The notes: generated by a model not told the origin, from the sequence alone. DNA of 64,000 nucleotides from Rhizobium sp. CCGE531 (GCF_003627795.1 NZ_CP032685.1:806001-870000), one strand, 5' to 3'; shown: positions 1 to 8,569, numbered from the stretch's first letter. Numbers and translations are program-made.

Positions 1-1222
1 CGACGAGGTCGCCATCGACGGAGATGAAACCGCTATCGACGCGCTCCAGATGGTTGATGGCGCGCAGCAGGGTCGATTTTCCCGAACCTGATGGGCCGAT
101 GATCGCAGTCACGCTGCCCGCCGGCAGGTTAAGCTCGATATCGTCTAGGACCTTCAGCGTGCCGAAGCTCTTCGAAATGCCGTGGATGCGCACCGCACCG
201 CCCTTGGCACGCCAGTCGGCGGCACCCTTCTGGCCTCCAAGCGTCACACCGCTTGCCCTCACGGATATGACCGTCGGCGTACCGCGCAGGCGCTGGAAAT
301 AGGACTGGAAGGGCAAGGGCGTCGGATTGCGCACGGCACCCTTGGAGAAATAGCGCTCGATATAGTGCTGGGCGATCGACAGCACCGTCATGATGACGAG
401 ATACCAGACCGTCGCGACCATCAGCAGCGGAATGACTTCCAGATTGCGGCGATAGATGACCTGCACCGTGTAGAAAAGTTCCGGCAGCGCGAGCACATAG
501 ACCATGGACGTGCTCTTGGCGAGGCCGATGATCTCGTTGAAGCCCGTGGGAAGGATGGAACGCATCGCCTGCGGCAGGACGATGCGGAAGGCTTGGCGGC
601 GGCGCGACAGGCCAAGGGACGCGGCCGCTTCCAACTGCCCCTGATCGACCGACAAGATACCACCGCGAACGATTTCGGCAAAGAAGGCCGACTGGTTCAG
701 CGTCAATCCGAGAAAGGCCGCCGCAAATGGCGTCAGCAGCTGCGTGGTCGGATAATCGAACAGGACCTTGTCGGTGAAGGGAACGCCAATCATAATGGTT
801 TCATAGAGATAGCCGAGATTGTTGAGAACCAACAACAAGACGATCATCGGGATCGAACGCAGCAGCCAGATATAGCCCCAGGAGAGGCCTGCAAGCAGCG
901 GCGACTTCGATACGCGCGCCAGCGCCAGCGCCGTCCCGAGAATGGAGCCCGACACCGCCGCAAGCGCCGTCAGCAGCAGCGTCCTGCCGAGACCTACCAG
1001 CACCGGCTCGGCAAAGAACCATTGGGCGAAGACATCCCAGCCCCAGCGCGGATTGGTGAAGGTGGAATAGAGGACGACCGCCATGACCAGCGCGGCAAAG
1101 ATCGTGCCGGCCGCACGTCCGGGGTGCCGTGCAGGCACGATGCGATAACGCGAATAATCAGTCTTCGTCTCGGTGGCTCCAGTGCCTCGATCGACACCCG
1201 CAAAATCCGTCGTCAGCGCCAT
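1..1222 (-). CDS. Amino-acid ABC transporter permease/ATP-binding fusion (partial, C-terminus outside window)
   Basis: Reading from ATG at 1222 (AAGGGG ribosome site just upstream) the frame stays open to base 1. The first ~310 codons are a polar amino-acid (HisM/GlnP-type) permease with several membrane segments and the EAAASLGLS-type loop that docks the ATPase. After a linker near base 250 an ABC ATPase begins, with Walker A GPSGSGKST near bases 80-105; the signature and Walker B lie beyond the window. Normally permease and ATPase are separate genes, so this is a fusion, a form also met in rhizobia. It is the last visible gene of the minus operon that starts at 5400 and lies 40 bp after the GNAT gene. 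The neighbours suggest import of a cysteine S-conjugate; no binding protein is visible and it may lie beyond base 1. Confidence 0.88.
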   Translation of the reverse strand, partial: MALTTDFAGVDRGTGATETKTDYSRYRIVPARHPGRAAGTIFAALVMAVVLYSTFTNPRWGWDVFAQWFFAEPVLVGLGRTLLLTALAAVSGSILGTALALARVSKSPLLAGLSWGYIWLLRSIPMIVLLLVLNNLGYLYETIMIGVPFTDKVLFDYPTTQLLTPFAAAFLGLTLNQSAFFAEIVRGGILSVDQGQLEAAASLGLSRRRQAFRIVLPQAMRSILPTGFNEIIGLAKSTSMVYVLALPELFYTVQVIYRRNLEVIPLLMVATVWYLVIMTVLSIAQHYIERYFSKGAVRNPTPLPFQSYFQRLRGTPTVISVRASGVTLGGQKGAADWRAKGGAVRIHGISKSFGTLKVLDDIELNLPAGSVTAIIGPSGSGKSTLLRAINHLERVDSGFISVDGDLV

Positions 1223-1262
1223 GATGCTTACCCCTTATGATTGTGATTGATCCGGTTCGCCG

Positions 1263-1811
1263 CTATCGGCCGGCAGCGGCCAGACGCTGCGGCGAGCCGG
1301 TGGCTTCGGCGACATGGGACAAGGCCAGATGGCTGATATCCTTCTCGAAAGGCAGGCTCTTGTAGATTTCCGGATCGACCGACGTGTCGAAGAGCGCGGT
1401 GTAGCCATTGGTGAGATAAAGGCCGACCGCCTCGGGCTGGCGAAAGCCTGTCGTCAGATAGATGCGGCGATAGCCCTGCCGTCCTGCTTGCGCTTCCAAC
1501 TCCACCAGCAGCGTCCGCGCCAATCCCTGACGACGCAGATCGTGCCGGGTCCAGATCCGTTTGAATTCGGCGGTCTGGTCGTCATAGTGCTTGAAGGCTC
1601 CCCCGCCGATCGTCTCGCCATCGCGCAAAAGGAGCAGGAAATTACCATCGGGCGGAGCGAAGGCTTCCGGCGGATAGCGGTTGAGTTCGGCAGCCGCCCC
1701 TTCGGCATTGAAATAGTTGCCGTAGCGGCTGTCATATTCATGGATCAGTTCGTCGATCAGCGGCTTGGCGCGTGGATCGAGCGGGGTCGTATAGAGAAAC
1801 GTATCGCTCAT
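1263..1811 (-). CDS. GNAT-family N-acetyltransferase, SnaA/SnaB/YxeL-like role
   Basis: About 182 residues with one GNAT fold. The acetyl-CoA pyrophosphate loop is RRQGLA at about residues 94-99 after an acidic/aromatic strand, followed by the typical C-terminal GFRQPEAVGLYLTNGY segment. ATG at 1811 is preferred because AGGTGA lies 7 nt upstream; a GTG at 1823 overlapping the stop of the previous gene is possible. It sits between the M20 amidohydrolase and the ABC transporter. In the Bacillus yxe/ytm pathway such an enzyme N-acetylates S-(2-succino)cysteine before C-S cleavage. The fold is clear; the substrate is inferred from the operon only. Confidence 0.85.
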   Translation of the reverse strand: MSDTFLYTTPLDPRAKPLIDELIHEYDSRYGNYFNAEGAAAELNRYPPEAFAPPDGNFLLLLRDGETIGGGAFKHYDDQTAEFKRIWTRHDLRRQGLARTLLVELEAQAGRQGYRRIYLTTGFRQPEAVGLYLTNGYTALFDTSVDPEIYKSLPFEKDISHLALSHVAEATGSPQRLAAAGR

Positions 1812-1819
1812 GTCGGTCG

Positions 1820-3019
1820 TCACCTGTTGTCATCCGCGAGGAAGGTTTCGGCGAGCCGCACCCAGTAGCGGGCTGCGGGCGCAATGATCGCGTCGTTGAA
1901 ATTGTATTGGGCGCTGTGGAGTGGCGCGCTGTCGCCATTGCCGACGAAGAGATAGCTGCCTGGCTTCGCCTCCAGCATGAAGGCGAAATCCTCGCTTGCC
2001 GTGCGCGGCCGGAAATCCGCTTCCACCGCGGCAGTCCCAAGCGTCTGCAAAGCGATATTTCGGGCGAAAGCGGTTTCATCGGCATGATTGACGAGCGCTG
2101 GAAAGCCGAGGCGGTAATTGACCTCGGCCACCGCGCCGAAGCTTTCCGCCTGAGCCCGCGCCAGTGCGGGTATCCGCTCCTGCAGCCTCGCGCGCACCTG
2201 TTCGCTAAAGGCGCGCATGGTCAGCTTCATCTCGACGCTTTCGGGAATGACGTTCGAAGCCGAGCCCGCGTGAATGGATCCCACAGTCGCAACAGCCATA
2301 TCCTGCGGATCGATATTGCGGGAAACAACACTTTGAAGTGCCGTGATGAAGGAGGCCGAAGCCAGCACGGGATCGACGGCACGATGCGGCTCGGCGCCAT
2401 GGCCGCCCTTTCCGACGATCCTGATCACGGCCTGGTCGACGGACGCCATTGCCGGGCCGGCAACGAAGCCGAACTGCGCCGCCGGGACACCGGGCCAATT
2501 GTGCAACCCGAAGATTGCATCCACAGGAAAGCGATCGAACAACCCTTCCGACAGCATCTTGCGCGCACCAGCGCCGATCTCTTCGGCCGGCTGGAATATC
2601 AGCCGCAAGGTGCCATTGAAATTGCCGCTTTCGGCGAGATAGCGGGCCGCAGCCAGAAGAATTGACGTATGCCCATCGTGACCGCAGGCGTGCATGACCC
2701 CGGGGTTGCTGCTCGCATAGCCGAGCCCGGTCGCCTCCTCGATCGGCAGCGCGTCCATGTCGGCACGGATGCCGAGGCTGCGGCTCCCGCCGCCCCGCTT
2801 CAGGGTCGCGACGACACCCGTGCCGGCTATGCCCGAGGCAACGTCGTAGCCCCAGTCGGCAAGAAGCGACGCAACCTTCTTGGCGGTGCGATGCTCTTGA
2901 AAGGCGAGCTCGGGATATTGGTGCAGGTCGTGCCTCAGCGCGATGATTTCATCGAGGTGGGCGGCAATCCCCGTCTCTATGTGATCGGCGACCGAAGGGG
3001 GCTTGATGATAGCGTTCAT
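1820..3019 (-). CDS. M20-family amidohydrolase (N-acyl-amino-acid deacylase, SndA/SndB/YxeP-like)
   Basis: A 399-residue M20D peptidase of normal length. The dinuclear-metal site is visible as MHACGHDGH at residues 109-117 and FQPAEE at 142-147, with the ADMDALP strand at 86-92. There is no signal peptide, so it is cytoplasmic. Its stop overlaps the possible GTG start of the GNAT gene and it begins 15 bp after the LLM gene, so it is translationally packed within the operon. Family members remove acetyl or benzoyl groups from amino acids. In this context deacetylation of N-acetylcysteine is the likely step, matching the Bacillus SndA/YxeP role. Annotation pipelines would probably say hippurate hydrolase. 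Confidence 0.9.
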   Translation of the reverse strand: MNAIIKPPSVADHIETGIAAHLDEIIALRHDLHQYPELAFQEHRTAKKVASLLADWGYDVASGIAGTGVVATLKRGGGSRSLGIRADMDALPIEEATGLGYASSNPGVMHACGHDGHTSILLAAARYLAESGNFNGTLRLIFQPAEEIGAGARKMLSEGLFDRFPVDAIFGLHNWPGVPAAQFGFVAGPAMASVDQAVIRIVGKGGHGAEPHRAVDPVLASASFITALQSVVSRNIDPQDMAVATVGSIHAGSASNVIPESVEMKLTMRAFSEQVRARLQERIPALARAQAESFGAVAEVNYRLGFPALVNHADETAFARNIALQTLGTAAVEADFRPRTASEDFAFMLEAKPGSYLFVGNGDSAPLHSAQYNFNDAIIAPAARYWVRLAETFLADDNR

Positions 3020-3034
3020 GGCGTTCGTCCGGGC

Positions 3035-4384
3035 TCAGGCGCCGACGGCCTTTGCGGGTTCGATGCCATCCTGCTCCGCCGCATAACGGCTTTCGCGGAA
3101 TGGCAGGCCAAGGTGATCGCGCAGCGTCTCGCCTTTCAGCGCCGGATCGAAATAGCCGCGCTGCGTCAGGATCGGCAGGACATGCCTGGAGAAATCGTCG
3201 AAGCCTTCGCCGATCACCGGGAAGCCGAGGATGAAACCGTCCGCGCCTTCTTCGTCCACCCAGCGGATGATCTCGCCGGCAATATGCTCGGCGGTGCCGA
3301 TGAAGGAGGTGCGCGGCGTGGCCGCATCGAGCGCAACTTCGCGCAGGGTGAGCCCCTTCTCCCGCGCGGTTTTCTTGATCCGATCGGTCGTGGCCCGGAA
3401 ATTGTTGCGGCCGATGTCGCCGAGATCAGGGAACGGCTCATCGAGCGGATAGGCGCTGAAATCGTGATGATCGAAGAAGCGGCCGAGATAGGCGAGTGCC
3501 TCCTCGATGGTGACGAGGTTGCGGATCGCCCGGTACTTGGCCTCCGCCTCTTCCTGCGTCGCGCCGACGATCGGGCCGATACCGGGGAAGATGCCGACAT
3601 CGACGGCGCTGCGGCCATGCGCGATCGCGCTCTGCTTGACCTGCTTGTAGAAGGTCTTGGCGTCTTCGAGCGGCCCGCCATTGGTAAAGACCGCATCGGC
3701 GTGCTTGCCGGCGAGCCGGATGCCGGAATCCGAGGCACCGGCCTGGAACACCACCGGTTGGCCCTGCTTGGAGCGGCCGATATTGAGGGGACCTTCGACG
3801 CGGAAGAACCGGCCCTTGTGGTTCAGGCGATGCAGCTTGGATTTGTCGGCATAAACGCCGGTCTCACGGTCACGGACGAAGGCATCGTCGTCCCAGGAGT
3901 CCCACAGGCCCTTGATCGCATCGAGATATTCGTCGGCGATCTCGTAGCGCAGCTCATGCTCGGGATGTTCGCGGCTATAGTTGCGGCCGGAGCCTTCGAG
4001 CGGCGAGGTTACGGCGTTCCAGCCGGCGCGGCCGCCGCTGATGACATCGAGCGAGGCGAACTGCCGGGCAATGGTGAAGGGATCGCTATAGGAGGTCGAA
4101 ACCGTGCCCACCAGGCCGAGCTTCGTCGTGAAGGCGGCGAGCGCGGACAGGATGGTCAGCGGCTCGAACCGATTGAGAAAATGCGGGATCGACTGCTCGT
4201 TGATATAGAGCCCATCGGCGACGAAGGCGAAGGCAATGCCGGCATCTTCCGCCTTGCGGGCCGTCTTGACGAAGAAGTTGAGATTGGTGCTGGCGTCGGC
4301 GGGGACGCTCGGGTGCTTCCAGGCATTCATGTGGCCGCCCGGGCCCTGCAGCATGATACCGAAGGTGACGTGTTTTTGAGCCAT
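3035..4384 (-). CDS. LLM-class flavin-dependent monooxygenase, NtaA/SnaA/DszA family (YxeK/CmoJ-like)
   Basis: A 449-residue TIM-barrel FMN-dependent monooxygenase. Diagnostic segments are the N-terminal HVTFGIMLQGPGGHMNAWKH, the SDPFTIARQFASLDVISGGRAGWNAVTS block and VVFQAGASDSG for flavin phosphate binding. The start has an excellent AGGAGG site. Length and family match YxeK/CmoJ, which oxidatively break the C-S bond of N-acetyl-S-(2-succino)cysteine, and also nitrilotriacetate and dibenzothiophene-sulfone monooxygenases. It needs FMNH2 from a reductase not seen here. It lies 23 bp after the second LLM gene and 15 bp before the amidohydrolase. The family is certain; the substrate is inferred from context. 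Confidence 0.9.
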   Translation of the reverse strand: MAQKHVTFGIMLQGPGGHMNAWKHPSVPADASTNLNFFVKTARKAEDAGIAFAFVADGLYINEQSIPHFLNRFEPLTILSALAAFTTKLGLVGTVSTSYSDPFTIARQFASLDVISGGRAGWNAVTSPLEGSGRNYSREHPEHELRYEIADEYLDAIKGLWDSWDDDAFVRDRETGVYADKSKLHRLNHKGRFFRVEGPLNIGRSKQGQPVVFQAGASDSGIRLAGKHADAVFTNGGPLEDAKTFYKQVKQSAIAHGRSAVDVGIFPGIGPIVGATQEEAEAKYRAIRNLVTIEEALAYLGRFFDHHDFSAYPLDEPFPDLGDIGRNNFRATTDRIKKTAREKGLTLREVALDAATPRTSFIGTAEHIAGEIIRWVDEEGADGFILGFPVIGEGFDDFSRHVLPILTQRGYFDPALKGETLRDHLGLPFRESRYAAEQDGIEPAKAVGA

Positions 4385-4407
4385 GATGATCCTCCTGGGG
4401 ATAGCGC

Positions 4408-5400
4408 TCAGGCGACGAGCGAAAGGCGTTCTTTGGCGAGCAATTCTATGGAGTTCAGCCGTTCGGCTGCGGTCAGTGCCGGCGTGTCGAGCACGAATTC
4501 CTCGACACCGTACTGGCGATGGAGCGCGTCGAGCTCGTCGCGGACCTGCGCCGCCGTGCCGTGCAGCACGCTCGGCACCTTCTCCTCGGTTCGGAAGTCG
4601 GAGAAGCCCGCCTGGCGTGCGAACTCCGCCGCCTGCTCTTGAGTGCCGACGTTGACGCTCTGGCCGTTGGGCAGGAAAAGCTTGACGATGCGTAGCTGGC
4701 CGACGCGTTCGCGGGCATGCGCCTCGCTTTCGGCGGCAAAGGCGGCGAGCGCCAGGATCGGCACCTTACCGCCGCTGGCATGGTCATAGGCCTCGAAAGT
4801 CTTCTGCAGGTTTTCCGGATCGCCGTTCAGATGCCCGGCAAACACCAGCCTCCAGCCCTTCTCCGCAGCAAGCTTCGCGCTTTCGACGCTTGCGCCAAGG
4901 AGGAAACGCTCGGGCGGGCGCGGCGGGAAAGGCGTCGCCAGCGCGCCATCGGAATGAGGATCGACGGCGAGATAGCTATTGATGTCGGAGAGCTGCTCCG
5001 CGAAGTCCGGCTTCTTCTCGGGATCGAAGGCGCGCTGCAATGCGCGGGTCGAGAGCGGAAACCCGCCCGGCGCCTTGCCGACGCCGAGATCGATGCGGCC
5101 GGGTGCCAGCGAGGCCAGAAGATTGAAAGCCTCGGCGACCTTGTAAGCGCTGTAATGCTGCAGCATGACACCGCCGGAGCCGATGCGGATTTTCGAGGTT
5201 CGGGCGAGAAGATAGGCAATCAGGACTTCAGGTGCCGAACTGGCGAGGTTCGCCATATTGTGGTGCTCGGCGACCCAAAAGCGATGATAGCCAAGTTCTT
5301 CGGCCCTGATGGCCAGACGCGTCGTGGCGGCAAGCGCATCAGTGGCGTTCAGTCCCTGTTCGATCGGGCTCTTGTCGAGAAGGCTAAGGAGATAAGACAT
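4408..5400 (-). CDS. LLM-class flavin-dependent oxidoreductase, MsnO8-type
   Basis: A 330-residue luciferase-like monooxygenase. The N-terminus has LLDKSPIEQG and the YHRFWVAEHHNMANLASSAP segment typical of the short MsnO8/YtmO-like branch, then RIGSGGVMLQHYSAYKVAEAF and APGRIDLGVGKAPGG. It is the first gene of the minus operon, and the palindromic promoter element at 5444-5459 lies 44 bp upstream of the start. Bacillus ytm operons carry a similar pair of LLM enzymes of different size (CmoO with CmoJ). A role in oxidising an S-substituted cysteine is inferred. The start codon has only a weak ribosome site. Confidence 0.88.
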   Translation of the reverse strand: MSYLLSLLDKSPIEQGLNATDALAATTRLAIRAEELGYHRFWVAEHHNMANLASSAPEVLIAYLLARTSKIRIGSGGVMLQHYSAYKVAEAFNLLASLAPGRIDLGVGKAPGGFPLSTRALQRAFDPEKKPDFAEQLSDINSYLAVDPHSDGALATPFPPRPPERFLLGASVESAKLAAEKGWRLVFAGHLNGDPENLQKTFEAYDHASGGKVPILALAAFAAESEAHARERVGQLRIVKLFLPNGQSVNVGTQEQAAEFARQAGFSDFRTEEKVPSVLHGTAAQVRDELDALHRQYGVEEFVLDTPALTAAERLNSIELLAKERLSLVA

Positions 5401-5443
5401 GCCGTTTCATCCATGTTTACGCCCGATGCCGACCATCGAACGC

Positions 5444-5459
5444 TATAGTCTATAAAAAA
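5444..5459 (-). promoter_or_regulatory. Palindromic promoter element TATAG-T-CTATA plus A-tract, copy 1
   Basis: The bases TATAGTCTATAAAAA (plus strand) contain the perfect inverted repeat TATAG/CTATA around one central base. The element lies 44 bp upstream of the LLM operon that runs on the minus strand. The same 15 bases recur at 7441-7455 upstream of tauA. An operator for a shared sulfur-status regulator or a common promoter part is likely; no binding protein can be named from the sequence. Confidence 0.5.
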
Positions 5460-5628
5460 CATAGATTTTAAGTTATTTAAGAAACAGCTTTCTTTTTCTT
5501 CCGCCGGATGGGGAAAAAATCGGCGGTTGTCTAAGGGGATTTGGATGGGGCGGTAACAAATGTCACCTGGCTGGGCATTAGGCGGCAGCTTGTGCCTTTG
5601 AAAAGGCGCATCGACCCGCGGAAACCGC

Positions 5629-6363
5629 TCAGATCGCTCGAACTTCGGCAAGCCGCCTGACTGCGTAGTCGTCCCGCCAGCAGACGGTGGCCTCCCATGC
5701 GGCAGACGCTTGTGCGGCGATATCAAAGGCATCGTCGTCGAGATCGGCAGCGTTTTCGGGCAGCACCAGATCAAGATCAGGGACGTCGACGTGAGACTCA
5801 TCCCAATCGATCAACGCGACATGATCCCCAGTCATGCGGATGTTGCCAGGATTGCTTGGGTTGCCGTGGACAACGCATGTCTGACGCCCGACGAGCCGCG
5901 CCCATGCTGCTCGACATCGAGTAACGCCCTCCGGCGGCATCGCGGCAAGGTTGACCCTCGTGCCGGTTTCGGCGTGCAGGAGATCAGTCGAGGATTTCCA
6001 ACCGGGGCGCTGCGACCAGCCCTGCGTCAATCGGTGCAGTTCGCGCAGCGTATCGGCGACGCGACGCCAGTCGGATCTCGTCTCTGGCGGTCCGCCTTCG
6101 ATGTATTTCATCACCACCAGACCGTCGGCAAACAGGCGCCCGTCAGCCGTCGGGATCGGCACTGGAACGGTCATACCCTCACGGTCGAGGTGTTGGAGCA
6201 GTTCAGCTTCCCATGCGAGATCAGCGTCAGTCCTGGAGCCGAGACGGGCGACTGCAATCTGCCCGTGGATGCGAACGCTCCAGACGTCGTTCGCAACGCC
6301 GCCACTGAGGGGTTCGACACGAACAGCGTCTTCACCCCATTGCCCGAGTGCTTCCCATCCCAT
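5629..6363 (-). CDS. Aminoglycoside phosphotransferase (APH)-family protein with altered catalytic motif
   Basis: A 244-residue kinase-like protein. Seen in order are a glycine-rich start LSGGVANDVW (19-28), the lysine-strand region, VMKYIEG as the hinge (84-90), the Brenner-like VHGNPSNPGNI (165-175) and the metal-binding IDWDES (185-190). In active APH and homoserine/choline kinases the second motif is HGD; here the aspartate is asparagine at residue 168, so phosphotransfer may be lost or changed. It is monocistronic, with a 240-bp gap to the divergent hydrolase gene. The real substrate is unknown. It is unlikely to be a dedicated resistance enzyme. Confidence 0.8.
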   Translation of the reverse strand: MGWEALGQWGEDAVRVEPLSGGVANDVWSVRIHGQIAVARLGSRTDADLAWEAELLQHLDREGMTVPVPIPTADGRLFADGLVVMKYIEGGPPETRSDWRRVADTLRELHRLTQGWSQRPGWKSSTDLLHAETGTRVNLAAMPPEGVTRCRAAWARLVGRQTCVVHGNPSNPGNIRMTGDHVALIDWDESHVDVPDLDLVLPENAADLDDDAFDIAAQASAAWEATVCWRDDYAVRRLAEVRAI

Positions 6364-6603
6364 TGGCGATACCTTGGCGGCATAGTTGGTGCTTCACTTA
6401 AATTGACCGCAGGCGTGGGAAACGTCAATTAACTTGAGCTTAGTAGGCTCCGCAAGTCGACGTTGCTATGTCCGTTTTAGGGATATCCAGCAGCCTGCCA
6501 TGCGCTTCAGGCTGTGATTCCTCGCCATCGTATCCGAGCTTTGCTAACAAGGCGCCAGCGGCGCAGCTCTTCCCCGCGACGCTAAGAACCGGGAGAAGCC
6601 TGA

Positions 6604-7242
6604 ATGCCTCACCAATTCCTCGTCAATGGTCCCGAAGACGCCAAGGTCACTATCGTTCTCGCGCATGGGGCGGGTGGCGCAATGGACACGAAATGGATGG
6701 AAGCCATGTCCGCGGAGCTTGTCCACAAAGGCTTGCGAATTATCCGGTTTGAGTTTGATTACATGTCGGCACGACGCTCTTCGGGCAAGCGGTCCCCGCC
6801 GCCTCGAGCAGAACTCCTGAATGAGGAATTCAAAACCGTGATCGATGAGGTTGATTCAAGGGGCGCACTCGTAATCGCGGGAAAATCCATGGGCGGACGT
6901 GTGGCGAGTATGATCGCAGACGACCTTCTCAATGCCGGACGGATTTCCGGACTGCTTTGTCTTGGCTATCCTTTCCATCCGATAGGAAAGCCGGAGAGCC
7001 TGCGAACCGCCCATCTCGCAGGCCTGAAGACACCTGCTCTCATCTGTCAGGGAACTCGCGACCTATTCGGATCGCGGGAAGAAGTCTCCACTTACGAGCT
7101 CTCCAAAATGATCGAACTTCTCTGGTTGGAGGATGGAGACCATGATTTCACACCACGAAAGACCGTATCCGGTCTCACATCCGCAGAGCATATCGCAACC
7201 GTTGCCGATCGCGTGGCGCGATGGGCCGCCACGCTGCGTTGA
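6604..7242 (+). CDS. Small alpha/beta-hydrolase family protein (COG3571-like)
   Basis: A 212-residue cytoplasmic hydrolase. It has the oxyanion strand VLAHGAGGAMDT at residues 18-29 and the nucleophile elbow AGKSMGGRVA at 92-101, with Ser95 as nucleophile in the GKSMGG form typical of this KANL3/Tex30-like family. The catalytic aspartate is probably in LICQGTRDLFGS and the histidine in LEDGDHDF. GGGAGAAG upstream serves as ribosome site. It stands alone between the APH-like gene and the tau operon. The substrate is unknown. Confidence 0.85.
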   Translation: MPHQFLVNGPEDAKVTIVLAHGAGGAMDTKWMEAMSAELVHKGLRIIRFEFDYMSARRSSGKRSPPPRAELLNEEFKTVIDEVDSRGALVIAGKSMGGRVASMIADDLLNAGRISGLLCLGYPFHPIGKPESLRTAHLAGLKTPALICQGTRDLFGSREEVSTYELSKMIELLWLEDGDHDFTPRKTVSGLTSAEHIATVADRVARWAATLR

Positions 7243-7440
7243 TCGGTAGAAGGATCAGGCGGCCCCAAGCTAAGATTTGCAAGCATTTCGCAGGCGAGAT
7301 CACACGCATAATGCAGGGCATCTCCTTCAATCTCCGCCTGATCTGTCGCAGATGCCGGCTCCAGCACGGCTCTTCGCTTTTTCCTCGGCAGAAATATGCC
7401 GTCGCTGCGGGCGTGATCAATTCAGATAAACAATTCCCCT

Positions 7441-7455
7441 TATAGTCTATAAAAA
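7441..7455 (+). promoter_or_regulatory. Palindromic promoter element TATAG-T-CTATA plus A-tract, copy 2
   Basis: An exact second copy of the TATAGTCTATAAAAA element found at 5444, here on the same strand as tauA and about 100 bp upstream of its start codon. The two operons it precedes both encode organosulfur uptake and cleavage, so coordinated control under sulfur limitation is the natural reading. Confidence 0.5.
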
Positions 7456-7555
7456 TAGTTTGTTATTTCTGTCGATCCTCTCCCCTTCTTCGCTAGGCTT
7501 TGCGCATTGCACTCAGGGAACCGCTGGAAACCGTGATCCGGCCAAGGGGACAAAC

Positions 7556-8569
7556 ATGAAGTTCAAGACACTGCTCGCTGCCGCCGCCATCGGTCTTGCC
7601 GGCATTTCGTCGGCAACCATTGCTGCTGCGGCCGACAAAAAGGTCGTCGTTGCCTATCAGACGGACGCCTTGCCTTCGTCTGTCGCGATCGCCAACGGCG
7701 AGTTCGCCAAGGAGACGGGCTACGAGATCGACTTCCGCAAATTCAATTCCGGAGCCGAGATCTTTGCCGCCATCGCATCCGGCGATGTCCAGATCGGCTA
7801 TGTCGGCTCAAGCCCGTTTGCGGCAGCCGCATCGCGCGGCCTTGAAGTGAAGGCTTTCTACCTCTCCTCCATCTCGGGCGTCGACGAAGCTCTTGTGGTG
7901 CGCAACGGTTCCGGCATCAACACGCTTGCCGATCTGAAGGGCAAGAAGCTTGCGGCGGCCCCTGTCTCCACCGACCACTATCAGCTGCTCGCCCTCATCA
8001 AGTCCCTCGGCCTCACCGAAAAGGACGTGCAGGTCTTTGCTATCCCGCAGCCGGAGATCGTCGCAAGCTATAATCGTGGCGATATCGACGGCGGCTTTGT
8101 CTGGGATCCGGCGCTGACAGAGCTGAAGAAGAGCGGCAAGGTGCTGGTGACATCCAAGGACGTCGCCGACAAGGGCGCTCCGACTTTCTCCGCCTGGGTT
8201 GCAACCTCGAAATTCGCGACCGACAACCCGCAGTTCCTGAAGGCCTACGCCTCGGTCATCAGCAAGTACTACGCCTCCTTCGCAGCCGATAAGGCCGCAT
8301 GGGGACCGAACAGCGAGAACGCGAAGGCGCTCGCCAAGCTTCTCGGCGGCACGGCCGACCAGCAAGCCGCCGCTCTGAAGAACCTCACCCTCTTGACGCC
8401 CGACGTGCAGGCATCGGCTGACTGGCTCGGTGGCGGCGACAAGTCCGGGGCTGCCAAGATCCTCAAGGACACCGCGACATTCCTGAAGAGCCAGGGAAAA
8501 GTCTCCGAGGTCCTGCCGAACTACGGCGCATTCGTTACCGCTGACGCGCTCACCAGCGCGAGCAACTGA
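7556..8569 (+). CDS. tauA: Taurine/sulfonate ABC transporter, periplasmic binding protein
   Basis: A 337-residue secreted binding protein. Residues 1-26 are a Sec signal peptide ending in ATIAAAA. The mature part starts with KKVVVAYQTDALPSSVAIANG and contains FNSGAEIFAAIASGDVQIGYVGSSPF and the TDHYQLLAL segment typical of TauA. The upstream in-frame codons from 7460 are rejected because AGGGGAC lies just before ATG 7556. It captures taurine or a related alkanesulfonate for TauBC. A terminator-like hairpin follows it, as often seen behind highly expressed binding-protein genes. TauA is the best name, but a preference for other sulfonates cannot be excluded since the oxygenase downstream is SsuD-like and not TauD. 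Confidence 0.9.
   Translation: MKFKTLLAAAAIGLAGISSATIAAAADKKVVVAYQTDALPSSVAIANGEFAKETGYEIDFRKFNSGAEIFAAIASGDVQIGYVGSSPFAAAASRGLEVKAFYLSSISGVDEALVVRNGSGINTLADLKGKKLAAAPVSTDHYQLLALIKSLGLTEKDVQVFAIPQPEIVASYNRGDIDGGFVWDPALTELKKSGKVLVTSKDVADKGAPTFSAWVATSKFATDNPQFLKAYASVISKYYASFAADKAAWGPNSENAKALAKLLGGTADQQAAALKNLTLLTPDVQASADWLGGGDKSGAAKILKDTATFLKSQGKVSEVLPNYGAFVTADALTSASN

Noticed and set aside
182..1240. Long plus-strand frame opposite the ABC fusion gene
   Set aside because: It is rich in Arg/His/Gln/Asp, has no domain, and lies exactly antisense to a clear transporter; typical shadow of high-GC coding DNA.
2669..4642. 657-codon plus-strand frame opposite the M20 and LLM genes
   Set aside because: Composition is that of an antisense shadow (Ala/Gly/Arg/Asp-rich, no motifs), while both minus genes are well-supported families.
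7460..7555. N-terminal extension of TauA from 7460
   Set aside because: The ribosome site and Sec signal peptide both point to ATG 7556; the extension would hide the signal peptide.
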